Source: an uncultured Sphingomonas sp.
GTDB lineage: Bacteria; Pseudomonadota; Alphaproteobacteria; Sphingomonadales; Sphingomonadaceae
Direction: 5' to 3'
Assembly: GCF_913062585.1 (NCBI RefSeq)
Contig: NZ_CAJXWX010000003.1
Location: 1-64,000 of the forward strand
Length of the DNA stretch: 64,000 nucleotides
The translations under genes and the position numbers were made by a program. The stretch's first letter is position 1. Each line of letters starts with the position of its first letter. Below are positions 34,318-42,896 of this stretch, in pieces. Under the pieces are notes generated by a model. The model was not told where the DNA came from and did no database searches. It saw only the letters and a program-made list of their open reading frames with translations.

Positions 34318-35916
34318 TCACATCCGGAACACCCCGAACCGGGGCGCCTCCGCGATCGGCGCATTCAGGCACGCATCCAGCGCCAGCCCCAGGACATCCC
34401 GCGTCTGCGCCGGATCGACGATGCCATCGTCCCATAGCCGCGCGGTCGCGTACCATGGGTTACCCTCATCCTCGTAACGCTGGCGGATCGGCGCCTTGAA
34501 CGCCTCCGCCTCGTCCGGCGTCCAGCTGTCGGCATCGCGGTGGACGGTCGCCAGCACGCTGGCCGCCTGTTCGCCGCCCATCACGCTGATCCGCGCATTG
34601 GGCCAGGTGAACAGGAAGCGCGGGGAATAGGCGCGCCCGCACATGCCGTAATTGCCCGCGCCGAAGCTTCCGCCGATCAGGACGGTGATCTTGGGCACCT
34701 GCGCGGTCGCCACCGCCGTGACCAGCTTGGCGCCGTGCTTGGCGATCCCCTCGGCCTCGTAGCGGCCGCCGACCATGAAGCCGGAGATATTCTGGAGGAA
34801 CAGCAAGGGGATACGCCGCTGGCACGCCAGCTCAATGAAATGCGCGCCCTTCTGTGCACTTTCCGAGAACAGGACGCCGTTGTTCGCCAGGATCGCAACC
34901 GGCTTGCCATGGATATGCGCGAAGCCGCAGACCAGCGACGCTCCGTACAGCGCCTTGAATTCATGGAAGCGCGATCCGTCGACCAGCCGGGCGATGACCT
35001 CGTGCACGTCATAGGGCGCGCGTACGTCCTGCGGGATCAGGCCGTACAGCTCTTCGGCCGGATAGAGCGGTTCGTCCGGCTCGGCGAGGTTGACGTCGGG
35101 CATGACCTGTAGCGGCAAGGTCTCGACGATATCGCGGACGATCGACAGCGCATGGTCGTCATTCTCGGCGACATGGTCGACCACACCCGACTTGCGGCCA
35201 TGGGTATCCGCGCCGCCCAGTTCCTCGGCCGAGATGACCTCGCCCGTCGCGGCCTTCACCAGCGGCGGTCCGGCCAGGAAGATCGTCCCCTGCCCGCGCA
35301 CGATCACCGTCTCGTCCGACATGGCGGGTACATAGGCGCCGCCCGCCGTGCAACTGCCCATCACGCACGCAATCTGGGGAATGCCGGCCGCCGACATCTG
35401 CGCCTGGTTGAAGAAGATGCGGCCGAAATGGTCGCGGTCCGGGAACACCTCCGCCTGATGCGGCAGGTTCGCGCCGCCGCTATCGACCAAATAGATGCAG
35501 GGCAGCCGGTTCTCGAGTGCGATCTCCTGCGCGCGGAGATGCTTCTTGACGGTCAGCGGATAATAAGTGCCGCCCTTCACCGTCGCGTCATTGGCAACGA
35601 TCATCACCTGGCGGCCATGGACCCGGCCGATCCCTGCGATCACGCCTGCGCCGGGCACGGCGTCGTCGTAAAGGCCGTTGGCGGCGAGCTGGCCGATTTC
35701 GAGGAAGGGCGCGCCGGGATCCAGCAACTGCTCGACCCGGTCGCGAGGGAGGAGCTTGCCGCGCGCGACATGGCGGTCGCGGGACGCCTCACTGCCACCA
35801 AGCCCGGCCTTGGCGACATCGGCCCGAAGGCGCTCGGCGAGTGCGCGGTTGTGATCGGCATTGGCGCGGAAAGCAGCATCGTCACGCACGATGCGCGAAG
35901 AAAGAACGGCCCCCAT
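34318..35916 (-). CDS. mccB: 3-methylcrotonyl-CoA carboxylase, carboxyltransferase beta subunit
   Basis: A 532-residue acyl-CoA carboxyltransferase. The N-terminal half has [25 protein letters not shown] and [22 protein letters not shown], typical of MccB rather than PccB, and the C-terminal half has [25 protein letters not shown] and [22 protein letters not shown]. It transfers carboxyl from MccA biotin to 3-methylcrotonyl-CoA. The ATG at 35916 is chosen because GGGGAGGA, supplied by the adjacent repeat arm, lies just upstream. Confidence 0.95.
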   Translation of the reverse strand: MGAVLSSRIVRDDAAFRANADHNRALAERLRADVAKAGLGGSEASRDRHVARGKLLPRDRVEQLLDPGAPFLEIGQLAANGLYDDAVPGAGVIAGIGRVHGRQVMIVANDATVKGGTYYPLTVKKHLRAQEIALENRLPCIYLVDSGGANLPHQAEVFPDRDHFGRIFFNQAQMSAAGIPQIACVMGSCTAGGAYVPAMSDETVIVRGQGTIFLAGPPLVKAATGEVISAEELGGADTHGRKSGVVDHVAENDDHALSIVRDIVETLPLQVMPDVNLAEPDEPLYPAEELYGLIPQDVRAPYDVHEVIARLVDGSRFHEFKALYGASLVCGFAHIHGKPVAILANNGVLFSESAQKGAHFIELACQRRIPLLFLQNISGFMVGGRYEAEGIAKHGAKLVTAVATAQVPKITVLIGGSFGAGNYGMCGRAYSPRFLFTWPNARISVMGGEQAASVLATVHRDADSWTPDEAEAFKAPIRQRYEDEGNPWYATARLWDDGIVDPAQTRDVLGLALDACLNAPIAEAPRFGVFRM

Positions 35917-35918
35917 CA

Positions 35919-36044
35919 ATTCCTCCCCAAGCTATGCTTGGGGAGGGGGACCGCTCGCGTAGCGAGTGGTGGAGGGGCTAGGGGCGAAAACCCCTCCACC
36001 GCCGCTTCGCGGCGGTCCCCCTCCCCATCAGAGATGGGGAGGAT
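35919..36044. repeat. Palindromic repeat pair between ivd and mccB
   Basis: The right-facing arm starts ATTCCTCCCCAAGCTATGCT and the left-facing arm ends CATCAGAGATGGGGAGGA, with a 12-base centre (TAGGGGCGAAAA). It is the short form of the DUF559-bearing element; on the minus strand its end provides the mccB Shine-Dalgarno sequence. Confidence 0.85.
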
Positions 36045-36055
36045 TTGTGCACGGC

Positions 36056-37222
36056 TCATTGCGCCACCTTTTCGAGCTTGCCGATCAACTCCCGCCCGAT
36101 CAGCATCCGGCGGATCTCGTTCGTCCCCGCGCCGATGTCGAGCAGCTTGGCATCGCGCGCGAAGCGTTCGACCGGCCAGTCTTTGGTATAGCCCGCCCCG
36201 CCCAGCGCCTGGATCGCCTCCATCGCAACCCTCACCGCATTCTCGCTGGCCAGCAGGATCGCGCCCGCCGCATCGAACCGCGTCGTCCGCCCCGCATCGC
36301 AGCTCCGCGCCACCGCATAGACATACGCGCGGGCGGAATTGAGCGCGACATACATGTCGGCGATCTTGGCCTGGATCAGCTGGAACTCGCCGATCGCGCG
36401 GCCGAACTGGCGGCGCTCGCGGACATAGGGGACGACCACGTCGAGGCACGCCTGCATGATGCCGAGCTGGATCCCTGCCAGCACCGCGCGTTCATAGTCC
36501 AGCCCGCTCATCAGCACGCCGACGCCGCCATTCACCGGCCCCATCACCTGCGCGTCGGACACGAAGCAATCGGTAAAGACCAGCTCGGCGGTCGGGCTGC
36601 CGCGCATTCCCATCTTGTCGATCTTCTGGCCGATCGCGAAGCCCGCCATGTCCTTTTCGATCAGGAAGGCCGTAATGCCCCGACTCCCCTCGCCCGTCTT
36701 GGCATAGACGACCAGCGTGTCGGCATAGGGCGCGTTGGTGATCCAGAATTTGGTGCCGTTCAGCACCCAGCCGCCTTCGGCCTTGACCGCGCGCAGCTTC
36801 ATCGACACGACATCGGACCCCGCCGACACTTCCGACATGGCCAGGCTGCCGACATGCTCACCCGAGATCAGGCCGGGCAGATATTTCGCCTTCTGCTCCG
36901 CATTGCCCCAGCGGCGGATCTGGTTGACGCACAGATTGGAGTGCGCGCCGTAAGACAGGCCGAGCGAGGCGGAAGCGCGCGACACTTCCTCGATCGCGAC
37001 GACATGCTCCAGATAGCCCAGGCCCAACCCGCCATCCGCCTCGTCGACGGTGATACCATGCAGGCCGAGCGCGCCCATTTCGGGCCATATGTCACGGGGG
37101 AACCAGTCTTCCGCGTCCATCCGCGCGGCGAGCGGTGCGATCCGATCGGTCGCGAAACGGCGCGTCGCCTCACGGATCATGTCCGCGCTTTCGCCCAGCG
37201 CGAAGTCGAAATCGTCGATCAT
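36056..37222 (-). CDS. ivd: Isovaleryl-CoA dehydrogenase
   Basis: A 388-residue acyl-CoA dehydrogenase that oxidises isovaleryl-CoA to 3-methylcrotonyl-CoA. Family landmarks are LGLSYGAHSNLCVNQI, LAMSEVSAGSDVVSMKLRA, KFWITNAPYAD, the catalytic Glu in GLDYERAVLAGIQ as in IVD rather than short-chain enzymes, and ALGGAGYTKDWPVERFARDAKL. The ATG at 37222 has a strong GGAGAGGA; a further ATG at 37258 lacks one. It is the first gene of ivd-mccB-mccA-maoC. HMG-CoA lyase and methylglutaconyl-CoA hydratase of the crotonase type are not in the window. Confidence 0.94.
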   Translation of the reverse strand: MIDDFDFALGESADMIREATRRFATDRIAPLAARMDAEDWFPRDIWPEMGALGLHGITVDEADGGLGLGYLEHVVAIEEVSRASASLGLSYGAHSNLCVNQIRRWGNAEQKAKYLPGLISGEHVGSLAMSEVSAGSDVVSMKLRAVKAEGGWVLNGTKFWITNAPYADTLVVYAKTGEGSRGITAFLIEKDMAGFAIGQKIDKMGMRGSPTAELVFTDCFVSDAQVMGPVNGGVGVLMSGLDYERAVLAGIQLGIMQACLDVVVPYVRERRQFGRAIGEFQLIQAKIADMYVALNSARAYVYAVARSCDAGRTTRFDAAGAILLASENAVRVAMEAIQALGGAGYTKDWPVERFARDAKLLDIGAGTNEIRRMLIGRELIGKLEKVAQ

Positions 37223-37412
37223 GTCCTCTCCAAGCGGCTCTTTGAGTCCGTCGGCCATCTTTAACCGTATATTACCCAAACGCGCAATCTTCGTTCCGAC
37301 ATCGCACCGGCCATTAAGAACCCGCTAAGTCCTTCAATCGTTTGCATCATGCAGGTATTTGCAACCGAATGCGAAACCCGCCATGGGATCGTGCGAGAGG
37401 AAATTTAACCCG

Positions 37413-38348
37413 ATGGCTACGCGCCCCATCGCCACCGATCCCGGCACGGACATCACCGCTTGCGACCGCGAGCCGATCCATATTCCCGGTGCGATCCAGC
37501 CGCACGGATTATTGCTGGTGGTGGACGCGACGACGCTGGGCGTCGTGGCGGGGGCCGGTGCGATCGAGGAGCACCTGGCGGCCGAATGGCTGGGCCTTCC
37601 CCTCTCCGCCCTGCTGGGCGACGACGTCGCGCGGATGGTCGCCGACACGCCGATCGGTCCGGGCTCCACGGCGGCGGTGATGCCGGTGCAGGGGATTTCC
37701 GAACGCTTTGCCGTCACCGCGCACCGGATCGCGGGCGAGCATATCCTGGTCGAGCTGGAACCGGCCGTCGCCGACGCGCCCTGGGGCACCGGCAGCTCGC
37801 TGGGCTGGCTGGACGCCGCCGTCACCAGCTTCGAGCGGACGGGCGACCTGCCCATGTTGTTCGACCGCGCCGCCACGACCTTCCGAATGCTGACCGGGTT
37901 CGACCGGGTGATGCTGTACCGGTTTCTGGACGAGGATGCGGGCCGCGTCGTCGCCGAGGCGCGGGCCGCCCATCTGCCCTCCTTCCTCCACCATCATTTC
38001 CCCGCATCGGACATTCCGAAACAGGCACGCGCGCTCTACATCCGCAACCGGACGCGCAGCATTCCCGACATCGACTATGTCCCCGCGCCGCTGCGCCCGG
38101 AAGGGTTCGAGACGCTGGACCTGAGCGATGTCGCCTTGCGCAGCGTGTCGCCGATCCACATCCGCTATCTGAAGAATATGGGCGTCGCCGCCTCCGCCTC
38201 GATCTCGATCGTCAAGGACGGGCTGTTGTGGGGTATGATCGCCTGCCACCATGACACGCCCCGCCGCCTGTCGACCGAATTGCGCGCCGCCGCCGCCGCG
38301 CTGGCGGGCGCCCTGGCGCGGCAGATTCGGGGCCGGGAAGAGGCCTAA
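37413..38348 (+). CDS. bphP: Bacteriophytochrome photosensor part, ends at an in-frame TAA
   Basis: A 311-residue PAS-GAF module of a biliverdin-binding phytochrome. The chromophore Cys17 (TACDREPIHIPGAIQPHG), the GAF motif FPASDIPKQARALY (197-210) and DLSDVALRSVSPIHI (236-250) with the biliverdin-contacting His are all intact. The frame ends at TAA 38346-38348, exactly where the helix to the PHY domain should continue, and the same frame carries on with LYRERLRLRAMEDSLL. This is therefore the front part of a normally continuous photoreceptor kinase, cut by one nonsense codon. The ATG at 37413 is preceded by GAGAGG. Confidence 0.85.
   Translation: MATRPIATDPGTDITACDREPIHIPGAIQPHGLLLVVDATTLGVVAGAGAIEEHLAAEWLGLPLSALLGDDVARMVADTPIGPGSTAAVMPVQGISERFAVTAHRIAGEHILVELEPAVADAPWGTGSSLGWLDAAVTSFERTGDLPMLFDRAATTFRMLTGFDRVMLYRFLDEDAGRVVAEARAAHLPSFLHHHFPASDIPKQARALYIRNRTRSIPDIDYVPAPLRPEGFETLDLSDVALRSVSPIHIRYLKNMGVAASASISIVKDGLLWGMIACHHDTPRRLSTELRAAAAALAGALARQIRGREEA
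38346..38348 (+). other. In-frame ochre codon splitting the bacteriophytochrome
   Basis: GAG-GCC-TAA-CTC-TAT-CGC-GAG: the codons before and after encode the continuous helix (GREEA-x-LYRERLRLR) expected in intact relatives. One base change from GAA or CAA to TAA would explain it. Confidence 0.85.
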
Positions 38349-38378
38349 CTCTATCGCGAGCGGCTTCGCCTGCGCGCG

Positions 38379-39569
38379 ATGGAGGACAGCCTGTTGCCGC
38401 GTATCATCGGGCTGGGCGATCCGGCCGCGGCCATCCGTCGCCTGATGCCCGATCTGATGACGATGATGGGGGCGAGCGGCTTTGCCATCGTCGAACAGGG
38501 CAAGATGCAGTCGCACGGCCACTGTCCCCCGACGCTGGCGATCCTGGATATCGTCGGCTGGGCGGCGATCCGGGGCGGCGGCGACGTGTGCGCAACGCAT
38601 GAACTGGCGGCGACCATGCCCGAGGCCGCCGCCCTCGCCGCCAGCGCGGCGGGCGTGATGACGCTGCCCCTGGTCGATGGCGGCGTGACCCTGCTCTGGT
38701 TTCGCGCCGAGCAGATCGAAGAGGTCGAATGGGCGGGCAACCCGCACAAGTCGGCCGCGCTGACGCCCGATGCCACGCTGACCCCTCGCGCCTCGTTCGA
38801 AAGCTGGCGCGAGACGGTGCGGGGGCGATCCCGCCGCTGGACGATGGAAGAGATGGAGACGGCGCATCGCCTGCGCCGCGCCCTGCACGATGCCGCGCAG
38901 AGTCATCGCCTGCGCGGCCTGAACTCCGCGCTGCAGCGGACGCTGGACGACAAGGAGGCGCTGCTGGTCCAGAAGGACGTGCTGATGAAGGAGGTGGACC
39001 ACCGGGTCCAGAACAGCCTTCAGCTCGTCTCCTCCTTCCTGGCGCTTCAGGCCAAGGCGGCCGACGATCCGCGCGTTCGCGAACAATTGACCGAGGCGCA
39101 GGCGCGGCTGTCGGCGGTGGCGCTGGTCCATCGTCGCCTGTATCGCGACGACCAGATCCAGACGGTCGACCTGGCCCGCTATCTCGAGGAGCTGATCGGC
39201 GACATGAAACAGTCGCTGGGCGGCGGCTGGGCGACGATGATGCGGATGGACCTTGCCCCGATGCTGATGCCGACCGACCGGGCGATCAACCTGGGGCTGG
39301 TGACGACCGAGCTGATCATCAACGCCAGCAAATATGCCTATGACGGCGCGCCGGGTCCGGTGACGGTCACGCTGGAGCAATATGGCAACCGCCTGCGCCT
39401 GATCGTCGCGGACGAGGGGCGCGGCAAGGGCGACGAGGACCCCGGCCAGGAACACGGCTTCGGCAGCCGGATGATGGCCGCGATGATGCAGCGCCTGTCG
39501 GGGTCGATCGAATATGACGACAACCAGCCGGGGTTGCGGGCCATCGTGATCGCGCCGATCGCGGATTGA
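38379..39569 (+). CDS. bphP: Bacteriophytochrome PHY domain and HisKA_2-type histidine kinase part
   Basis: A 396-residue segment in the same frame as the photosensor part. It contains the PHY domain with the tongue motif TPRASF (136-140), a HisKA_2/HWE-like dimerisation region with phosphoacceptor His208 (LMKEVDHRVQNSLQL), the N box LVTTELIINASKYAY and the glycine-rich lid GHGFGSRMM-like region (EHGFGSRM). The ATG at 38379 could allow a restart, but no convincing Shine-Dalgarno is seen. The product would be a light-insensitive kinase unless the TAA is read through or the two polypeptides associate. Confidence 0.85.
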   Translation: MEDSLLPRIIGLGDPAAAIRRLMPDLMTMMGASGFAIVEQGKMQSHGHCPPTLAILDIVGWAAIRGGGDVCATHELAATMPEAAALAASAAGVMTLPLVDGGVTLLWFRAEQIEEVEWAGNPHKSAALTPDATLTPRASFESWRETVRGRSRRWTMEEMETAHRLRRALHDAAQSHRLRGLNSALQRTLDDKEALLVQKDVLMKEVDHRVQNSLQLVSSFLALQAKAADDPRVREQLTEAQARLSAVALVHRRLYRDDQIQTVDLARYLEELIGDMKQSLGGGWATMMRMDLAPMLMPTDRAINLGLVTTELIINASKYAYDGAPGPVTVTLEQYGNRLRLIVADEGRGKGDEDPGQEHGFGSRMMAAMMQRLSGSIEYDDNQPGLRAIVIAPIAD

Positions 39570-39585
39570 GGGGGCGCCTGGCCAA

Positions 39586-39763
39586 GCTCCGTTCGGCCCG
39601 AGCGAAGTCGAAGGCTACGCGCTGCCCTCACCCTTCCCACCCGCTACCGCGGGCGGGCCCCTTCCCTCTCCCGGTGGGAGAGGGAGGGAGGCGCGGAGCG
39701 CCGGAAGGGTGAGGGCCGCGCGGGTTGTTTCTCTGGCCTTCGACGTCGCTTCAGGCCGAACGG
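39586..39763. repeat. Mixed intergenic repeats between bphP and the haem oxygenase gene
   Basis: A left-facing CTTCGAC-type arm (39586-39616), a CCCTCACCCTTCCCACCCGC segment with GGAAGGGTGAGGGC as its inverse (39624-39717) enclosing a CCCTCTCCCGG..GGGAGAGGG hairpin, and a right-facing CTTCGAC-type arm (39734-39763). Confidence 0.75.
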
Positions 39764-39772
39764 TGTGCGGGG

Positions 39773-40288
39773 CTAGGCGGCCTGCTCGTATAGGGCAAAG
39801 ACCCGCTCCGCCGCCGCGACCGCGCGGACGATCCAGGCGTCATCCGCCGCCGCCGCATCCAGCGCCTGGCGGAAGTCGCGCCATTCGCCAGGGCCGAAGC
39901 CAGACTCCAGATAGGCGCGAGGAAGACCCTCCCCCACCTGCCGCGCCAGCATCACGCCGCCAAGCCGCGAGCCCTCGGTCACATAGAGCGCGCCCCAGCG
40001 CGCCGCGTCGTCATCAGGCAGGTCGAACGGCAAAGGCTCGGGCACCGTCTGTCCCAGCGCCGCCAGATCCGCCGCCAGCGCCGCACGGCGCGAGCGCCAG
40101 GGAAAGCCGACATCGCGCGCGCCCAGCCACGCTTCGACCGCGGGCAAGGCAAGGGCATGGGCGATCAGGAACGCTTGATAGCTTTCCCGATCGTCCAGCC
40201 GATATTCGCCATAGGCGGTATCGACCGCCTCATGCGCGGGCCCCGTACGGGCGCGCAGGGCGGCCGAGGCGCTTACTTCTTCAGACAG
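39773..40288 (-). CDS. bphO: Biliverdin-producing haem oxygenase without a canonical start codon
   Basis: A haem oxygenase of the BphO type, which makes biliverdin for the adjacent phytochrome. The haem-ligand region TGPAHEAVDTAYG and the distal helix WGALYVTEGSRLGGVML are visible. The reading frame homologous to the family runs up to about 40276, but no ATG, GTG or TTG precedes the proximal histidine. The only upstream candidate is CTG at 40288 (with AGGGA before it), giving 171 residues and a 16-base overlap with the HAD gene. GTA stands at 40276-40274 where a GTG would give a normal start. A TTG at 40147 would remove the haem ligand. Confidence 0.7.
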   Translation of the reverse strand: MSEEVSASAALRARTGPAHEAVDTAYGEYRLDDRESYQAFLIAHALALPAVEAWLGARDVGFPWRSRRAALAADLAALGQTVPEPLPFDLPDDDAARWGALYVTEGSRLGGVMLARQVGEGLPRAYLESGFGPGEWRDFRQALDAAAADDAWIVRAVAAAERVFALYEQAA

Positions 40289-41022
40289 GCGACGATCCCT
40301 GCGATCACGGCCAGCGTCTCTTCCGGATCGCGCACGCGCACCGTGTCGAGGCCCAGTTCCTTGGCGGGATAGTCGTTGCCGCCCGGGAAGATCGCGTCGC
40401 CGATGAACATCATCGCGTCGAGCGGGATGCCGCTGGCGTCGCGCAGCTTCTTCAGCCCATACGCCTTGTCGACGCCTTCACGGGTGATGTCGATCGAGGT
40501 CGCGCCGCCCATGTTGATCGACAGGCCCGGCAGGCGCTGCTTGAGGTCGGCCTGGATGACCTTGCGCTTCTCGAACTTGGGGTCCCAGTGTTCCTTGGCG
40601 TCGATCGGCGCCTGCTGGCCGAGCGCGGAGAAGGTGATCTGGCTGCCGCGATCCTCAATGCGCTCGCCCCAGGTCTGCTCGGGCACGAAACCGGTCGCCT
40701 CCAGCGAGGCATCGAACGCCTCCAGGATCTTGGCCTTGGTCGCATCGTCGAACAGTTCGGCATAGACCGGGGTCCATTGGCCGTCCTGATAGGTATAGAG
40801 CTTGGTGCCGGTCGTCGGCATCAGCCACAGCTTGGTGCGGTCGGCGCGCTCCGGCAGGCGGCTGGCCACCTGCTTGTCAAATTGCGGCCAGTCGCCGCCC
40901 GAGATGACCGCGACATGCGCGACGTCGAGCAGGTCGGCCAGTGCCTCGCCCATCGGCGTGCCCAGGGGCTGTTTGCTTTCGGCCAGCGTACCGTCGAGGT
41001 CGAACGCAACCAGTTGCTTCAT
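40273..41022 (-). CDS. HAD-IIB phosphatase resembling eukaryotic-type phosphomannomutase
   Basis: A 249-residue HAD-superfamily protein. Motif I is AFDLDGTL (Asp8, Asp10), and the late motif MMFIGDAIFPGGNDYPAKELGLDTVRV closely recalls the GDxTxPGGND signature of eukaryotic PMM/HAD-IIB enzymes, with PEET near the end. It overlaps the other HAD gene upstream (ATGA). It may act as a phosphomannomutase or a sugar-phosphate phosphatase; the sequence alone does not decide. It closes a pentose-phosphate operon. Confidence 0.85.
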   Translation of the reverse strand: MKQLVAFDLDGTLAESKQPLGTPMGEALADLLDVAHVAVISGGDWPQFDKQVASRLPERADRTKLWLMPTTGTKLYTYQDGQWTPVYAELFDDATKAKILEAFDASLEATGFVPEQTWGERIEDRGSQITFSALGQQAPIDAKEHWDPKFEKRKVIQADLKQRLPGLSINMGGATSIDITREGVDKAYGLKKLRDASGIPLDAMMFIGDAIFPGGNDYPAKELGLDTVRVRDPEETLAVIAGIVACLKK

Positions 41023-41840
41023 GAAGGCACTCCGATTCTGGGCATGATGATAGTGTCGATGGCATAGGCCACGCCATCGTCCGCGTTGGAACGGGTGTGT
41101 ACCGATATCTGTTCCTTAACAGCGTCCGGCGCATTCGCCATCACGATTGGCAGCCCGGCGCGTGTCAACATGGGAAGGTCGTTGGCCTGATCGCCCAGCA
41201 CCGCGACTTCCTCCAGCGAGACGCCGAACGCCTTGGCCAGCGTCGCCACCCCGTCGCCCTTATTGGCGGCCAGCGCCGTCACGTCGAGATAATAGGTCTG
41301 CGACTGGGCGATAGTCGCCGCCTCGCCATGCGCGGCATTCGCCTTTTCATGCAGGCCGCGCAGCAGATCGGCATCGTCGCTGACCAACGTGATCTTGTCG
41401 ACCTTGTCGACCAATGCGGCAAAGTCCTGCGTGATGACCGGCTCCTGCGCAGAGGCCTTGCGCTCATGCTCGACATGGGTGCCTTCGTCGCTGCTGGCAT
41501 ACCAGCGATCGTCGGCGAAGATCCAGATGGCGACGGGATTGTCCGCCGCCATCGCCAGCACGTCGTTCACGACCGCGACCGGCACCCGGAACTGCGCATC
41601 GACCGAGCCGTCGCGGCGGAACACGGTCCCGCCGTTGAACGCCCCGATCGGCGCGTCGATCGCCAGTTCCTCGGCCAGCCATCCCAGCCCCGAGCGCGGC
41701 CGGGCGCTGATGATGGTGAAGCCGACCCCCGCCGCCTCCAGCCGCCTGACGGCGGCGATGGTGGCGGCGCGCAGTTTCTTGTCGGGATCGACCAGCGTGC
41801 CGTCGACATCCGACACGACCAGCCTGATCGGCTTCGTCAT
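41019..41840 (-). CDS. Cof-type HAD-IIB sugar-phosphate phosphatase
   Basis: A 273-residue HAD hydrolase with motif [11 protein letters not shown] (Asp catalytic pair), motif [11 protein letters not shown], a C2B cap and motifs III/IV in [15 protein letters not shown] and [13 protein letters not shown]. Cof-type enzymes dephosphorylate sugar phosphates, pyridoxal phosphate or FMN. The ATG at 41840 overlaps the gnd stop. Its place between gnd and the PMM-like gene suggests a sugar-phosphate substrate. Confidence 0.9.
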   Translation of the reverse strand: MTKPIRLVVSDVDGTLVDPDKKLRAATIAAVRRLEAAGVGFTIISARPRSGLGWLAEELAIDAPIGAFNGGTVFRRDGSVDAQFRVPVAVVNDVLAMAADNPVAIWIFADDRWYASSDEGTHVEHERKASAQEPVITQDFAALVDKVDKITLVSDDADLLRGLHEKANAAHGEAATIAQSQTYYLDVTALAANKGDGVATLAKAFGVSLEEVAVLGDQANDLPMLTRAGLPIVMANAPDAVKEQISVHTRSNADDGVAYAIDTIIMPRIGVPS

Positions 41841-42820
41841 TGCGGGATTTCGGTGTGGCCGCCAAAGCCGAAGCGCATCGCCGACAGCACCTTGTCGCCG
41901 TACGTATGCTCGACCCGGCTGCGATAGCGCGCGAAGAGCGAGGCGGTCAGGACGTTGGCCGGGACCTTCTCCTCCATCGCCGCGTCGATCGTCCACTGGC
42001 CCTCGCCCGAATCGGCGACATGGCCCGAGAACTGGTCCAGCATCTCGTCCTTGGCCAGCGCGATCGCGGTCAGGTCGAGCAGCCAGGACGAGATCACGCT
42101 GCCGCGACGCCACACTTCGGCGATGTCGGTCAGGTTCAGGTCGAAGCGTTCGTCCTCGGGCAGTTTGTCGCTGTTCTTCGACTTCAGGATGTCGAAGCCC
42201 TCGGCATAGGCCTGCATCAGGCCATATTCGATGCCGTTGTGGATCATCTTCACGAAGTGACCGGCACCGGCGGGACCGGCATGGATATAGCCCTTTTCGG
42301 CACGTTCATCGACCTTGTCGGCGACGCGGCCGGGCGTGCGGACAATGGTGCCCAGCCCCGGTGCCAGCGCGTCGAAGATCGGGTCGAGATGCGCGATGGT
42401 CTCGTCATCGCCGCCGATCATCATGCAATAGCCGCGCTCCAGGCCCCAGACGCCGCCCGAGGTGCCGACATCGACATAATGGATGCCCTGTTCGGCTAGC
42501 ATCTTGGCGCGGCGGATATCGTCCTTGTAGAAGCTGTTGCCGCCGTCGATGACGACGTCGCCGTCATGCGCGAGCTTGGCGATCTCCGCGATCGTGTCCT
42601 CGGTCGGGCCGCCGGCGGGCAGCATCACCCACCAGATGGCCTTGTCGGCCAGCTTGGTGGCCATGTCCTCAAGACCCGTGGCCGCCTCCGCGCCGTCCTT
42701 GGCGAGCGCCTGCACCGCCTCGTCGCTGCGATCCCAGGCCACAACCTGATGCCCAGCCTGCATCAGGCGACGTGCGATATTGCCACCCATGCGGCCGAGG
42801 CCGACCAGACCGATCTTCAT
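41837..42820 (-). CDS. gnd: 6-phosphogluconate dehydrogenase (decarboxylating), short type
   Basis: A 327-residue enzyme. The Rossmann motif [16 protein letters not shown] is at the N terminus, [14 protein letters not shown] and [15 protein letters not shown] are substrate-site blocks, and [22 protein letters not shown] carries the catalytic Lys and Asn. The length fits the short Gnd group, which often prefers NAD. It makes ribulose 5-phosphate, the substrate for RpiA in the same operon. The ATG at 42820 has GGAG upstream and is preferred to the ATG at 42832. Confidence 0.95.
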   Translation of the reverse strand: MKIGLVGLGRMGGNIARRLMQAGHQVVAWDRSDEAVQALAKDGAEAATGLEDMATKLADKAIWWVMLPAGGPTEDTIAEIAKLAHDGDVVIDGGNSFYKDDIRRAKMLAEQGIHYVDVGTSGGVWGLERGYCMMIGGDDETIAHLDPIFDALAPGLGTIVRTPGRVADKVDERAEKGYIHAGPAGAGHFVKMIHNGIEYGLMQAYAEGFDILKSKNSDKLPEDERFDLNLTDIAEVWRRGSVISSWLLDLTAIALAKDEMLDQFSGHVADSGEGQWTIDAAMEEKVPANVLTASLFARYRSRVEHTYGDKVLSAMRFGFGGHTEIPQ

Positions 42821-42860
42821 GCGGAACTCCATTATGTTTTTGATGTCTTAGAAAGTGAAA

Positions 42861-42889
42861 GGCCCCCTTCCCGCTTTGGGAAGGGGGCC
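42861..42889 (-). terminator. Hairpin between tal and gnd
   Basis: A perfect 12-bp stem GGCCCCCTTCCC/GGGAAGGGGGCC with a 5-base loop, followed on the minus strand by TTTCACTTTC, eight bases after the tal stop. It may end part of the rpiA-tkt-tal transcripts and set a lower level for gnd. Confidence 0.75.
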
Positions 42890-42896
42890 TGTCGGA

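Noticed and set aside
39773..40147. TTG at 40147 as the start of the haem oxygenase
   Set aside because: It would delete the proximal haem-ligand region (TGPAHEAVD), which is plainly present in the same frame upstream.
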